Positions 62,436 to 64,000 of a stretch of 64,000 nt of DNA are shown piece after piece. The notes under the pieces were generated by a model. The model was not told the DNA's origin and did no database searches. It saw nothing but the letters and a program-made list of their open reading frames with translations. Each line of letters starts with the position of its first letter. Position 1 is the stretch's first letter. The DNA is from Bacilliculturomica massiliensis (lineage in GTDB: Bacteria > Bacillota > Clostridia > Peptostreptococcales > Anaerovoracaceae), in NCBI RefSeq assembly GCF_900605495.1, contig NZ_LR027603.1, forward strand, positions 1,489,997-1,553,996, given 5' to 3'. Position numbers and translations under genes: made by a program.

Positions 62436-64000
62436 TTACCGCACCGGGCACACGCCGCCCTCGCAGCCTTCGTTTCCGATGTCATACTGCACTTCTTCCT
62501 TCTCGTATTTGCTGATCAGAGAAGGTACGAAGGGATTCATGTTCTCCACCCGCCGTATGTATTCTTCCTCGCCGATCTCCTCAAAGGGCAGCAGATCGTA
62601 GAAGCTGTCGTCGAAGGACAGGAAGGACAGAGCCACCGTATCGTCCCAGTTGTCCCAGACCCACTGCTCCACGTCCTCCCACTCATTGTCGCGGACGTGA
62701 ACGGTAATGGAACAGTTATGCTCCACATAGTAAGACATGAACATCTTATAGTTCTCCAGCTGTTCGATCGCCCCCACATCGGCCTTGAAACGGCCTTCCG
62801 GCGCTTTTACGGGAAATTCCACCACCTTGGTGACGCAGCTCTCCCGATCCTGGCCCACCTCCGGGAACACGGGGTAGCCCAGTTCCTCGCAGACCTTCAC
62901 CAGCGGGTCGTCGCTGCTGATGCGGATCCTTCTCACGAAATACGGCGCGTGTGAATAGTGGATGCCGCTGGACACCACAGGCAGCAGAGACAGCGTTCCC
63001 TCGGGCTTGATCGTAGTGATCAGCAGAGGCTCCTGCATCCCCAGCTCTCTGGCGTATTCCACCGCGGCGTTTCTGGCCTCGCGCTTCAGGTCGGTCAAGA
63101 GCTCCTGCTGCTGCTCCGTGGTGTAATGCAGAGCGTTGACCATATCCTGCCATCCGGTCAGAGAACAGCCCAGCAGCTTGTCCCGCTGCTGAACGGCGTT
63201 CCACTGCGGCAGCTCCAGCTCGGTGCAGGTCATGCGGTATCCGGCTCTGGCGGAAAGCCGCTGGGCCTCCATCAGTCCCGCGTGGTCCAGGGTGCCGTCC
63301 TCCCGCACGAAAGCCATGACGTTGACTGTGGTCAGGTTGCACAGGCCCTTGGAATCCAGCAGGATCTCCGCGCAGGGATTGACTCCGTTAAAATTCGGCC
63401 GCCGCTTGGCGCCCGCGATCTCGTTGACCCAGCCGGGCTCCCCGGAATAGCGCATCTGCTGCAGATGCCAGTGCAGCTGCTCTCTGGACGGTCTCTCTCT
63501 ATAGTAAATAGAATTATTGCTCATCTGCCGGTGAGCGATCTCCTGGTCGATGACCCATTTTTCATCAACCTTTTTATACAGTTCGCTCTTGGCCTGAATG
63601 CATTCCTTGTCGTCCGCGTCGATGAGGACGATCTCCGCCGTGCGGCGCACGCCGCCCACCACCACGTTTTCACCGATGACGTTGGCGATATCCAGACAAT
63701 CGATGGGTTTCAGCTTGACGCGGCCTGTAGTGGAGCGGGCCCCCGCCTTCTCGATGACGCGGATGATCTTCAGGAACATGTTCTTCATGCTGCTGTGACC
63801 GCTGGCTGTGCCGCCGAAAGTCCTGAGCTTTTCGCCCTTCTCGCGCACGTTGTCGTAGTTGAGGATAACAGTCTTGATCTTTCTGTATTCCGTGCTGTAA
63901 AGCACTTTCAGATAATAATCCAGAGACTGGACCCAGCCCTCTTTGCTGTCTCCGATGGTGATCTTCACCGTGTCGTTATGGGTGAATTCAAGGGAGGTAT
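62436..64000 (-). CDS. nrdJ: Adenosylcobalamin-dependent (class II) ribonucleoside-triphosphate reductase, 5' end cut by window edge
   Basis: Monomeric B12-dependent ribonucleotide reductase of the Lactobacillus leichmannii RTPR type. The frame is open to the right edge (about 521 codons present; roughly the first 200 are missing). Visible are the dimer-mimic/allosteric region TASGHSSMKNMFLKII, ENVVVGGVRRTAEIVLIDADD, the active-site NPCAEILLDSKGLCNLTTVN with the thiyl Cys and Glu, IKPEGTLSLLPVVSSGIHYSHAPYFVRRIR, and the C-terminal redox pair in CEGGVCPVR. Its need for AdoCbl matches the adenosyltransferase of the eut operon. Confidence 0.94.
   Translation of the reverse strand, partial: TSLEFTHNDTVKITIGDSKEGWVQSLDYYLKVLYSTEYRKIKTVILNYDNVREKGEKLRTFGGTASGHSSMKNMFLKIIRVIEKAGARSTTGRVKLKPIDCLDIANVIGENVVVGGVRRTAEIVLIDADDKECIQAKSELYKKVDEKWVIDQEIAHRQMSNNSIYYRERPSREQLHWHLQQMRYSGEPGWVNEIAGAKRRPNFNGVNPCAEILLDSKGLCNLTTVNVMAFVREDGTLDHAGLMEAQRLSARAGYRMTCTELELPQWNAVQQRDKLLGCSLTGWQDMVNALHYTTEQQQELLTDLKREARNAAVEYARELGMQEPLLITTIKPEGTLSLLPVVSSGIHYSHAPYFVRRIRISSDDPLVKVCEELGYPVFPEVGQDRESCVTKVVEFPVKAPEGRFKADVGAIEQLENYKMFMSYYVEHNCSITVHVRDNEWEDVEQWVWDNWDDTVALSFLSFDDSFYDLLPFEEIGEEEYIRRVENMNPFVPSLISKYEKEEVQYDIGNEGCEGGVCPVR

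Overview
The window reads as chromosomal DNA of an anaerobic, monoderm, GC-rich member of the Clostridia (Bacillota). The basis is strong AGGAGG-type ribosome binding sites and TTGACA/TATAAT promoters, a K+-dependent membrane pyrophosphatase, an rpoN-pgk-tpiA-eno-secG cluster, EutVW (ANTAR antitermination) control of an ethanolamine microcompartment, an S-layer-homology protein, and a B12-dependent class II ribonucleotide reductase. The order or family cannot be fixed from the sequence alone. I found no rRNA, tRNA, CRISPR array, phage, or transposase gene.

Layout. 1-9.6 kb (minus): partial hppA, secG, eno, tpiA, pgk, rpoN, a Na/Pi-cotransporter-like protein and trmL. 9.9-11.9 kb (plus): homoserine dehydrogenase and a SEC-C protein. 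12.5-28.1 kb (minus): a MaoC-like hydratase, then a long ethanolamine-utilization (eut) bacterial microcompartment locus ending upstream in eutW and eutV. 28.7-31.5 kb: a plus-strand GPH/MFS transporter converging on eutH. 31.5-33.2 kb: a gene-poor stretch with the eutH leader, several minisatellites and the wreck of a duplicated SEC-C/MaoC segment. 33.2-39.8 kb (minus): two AbgB-like M20 amidohydrolases, a sodium:solute symporter (disrupted in this sequence) and a sigma-54-dependent activator. 40.1-48.1 kb (minus): a two-component system, MacA/MacB-type efflux genes and an SLH protein in one operon; then nth. 49.2-54.3 kb (plus): an RND efflux operon ending in its own TetR-family repressor. 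54.6-64 kb: MTA/purine phosphorylase, NCS1 permease, DEAD-box helicase, EamA transporter, HD-GYP protein and the 3' part of nrdJ.

How it fits together. EutBC cleave ethanolamine to acetaldehyde and ammonia inside a shell built from EutL, two BMC-H proteins, EutS, EutN and PduT-, PduK- and GrpU-like proteins. EutE, PduL and a PduO-type adenosyltransferase complete the path to acetyl phosphate and the supply of AdoCbl. A PduS-like flavin/Fe-S protein probably handles electrons and corrinoid reduction, and no alcohol dehydrogenase is present in the window. Four leaders (before eutA, eutV, eutH and the GPH/MFS transporter) each show two small hairpins followed by an intrinsic terminator whose 5' side abuts or overlaps the second hairpin, the architecture read by EutV-type ANTAR proteins. 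This brings an otherwise unlinked transporter into the eut regulon. Separately, rpoN, a GAFTGA-type activator and a well-spaced -24/-12 promoter before the symporter/amidohydrolase operon form a sigma-54 circuit.

The most unusual non-coding feature is a three-copy, 218-219 bp AT-rich dispersed element with 15-16 bp terminal inverted repeats. These show a complementary base change between copies, so pairing of the ends appears to be maintained. The window also has an unusual number of intergenic minisatellites (units of 11, 16, 19, 22, 34 and 70 bp).
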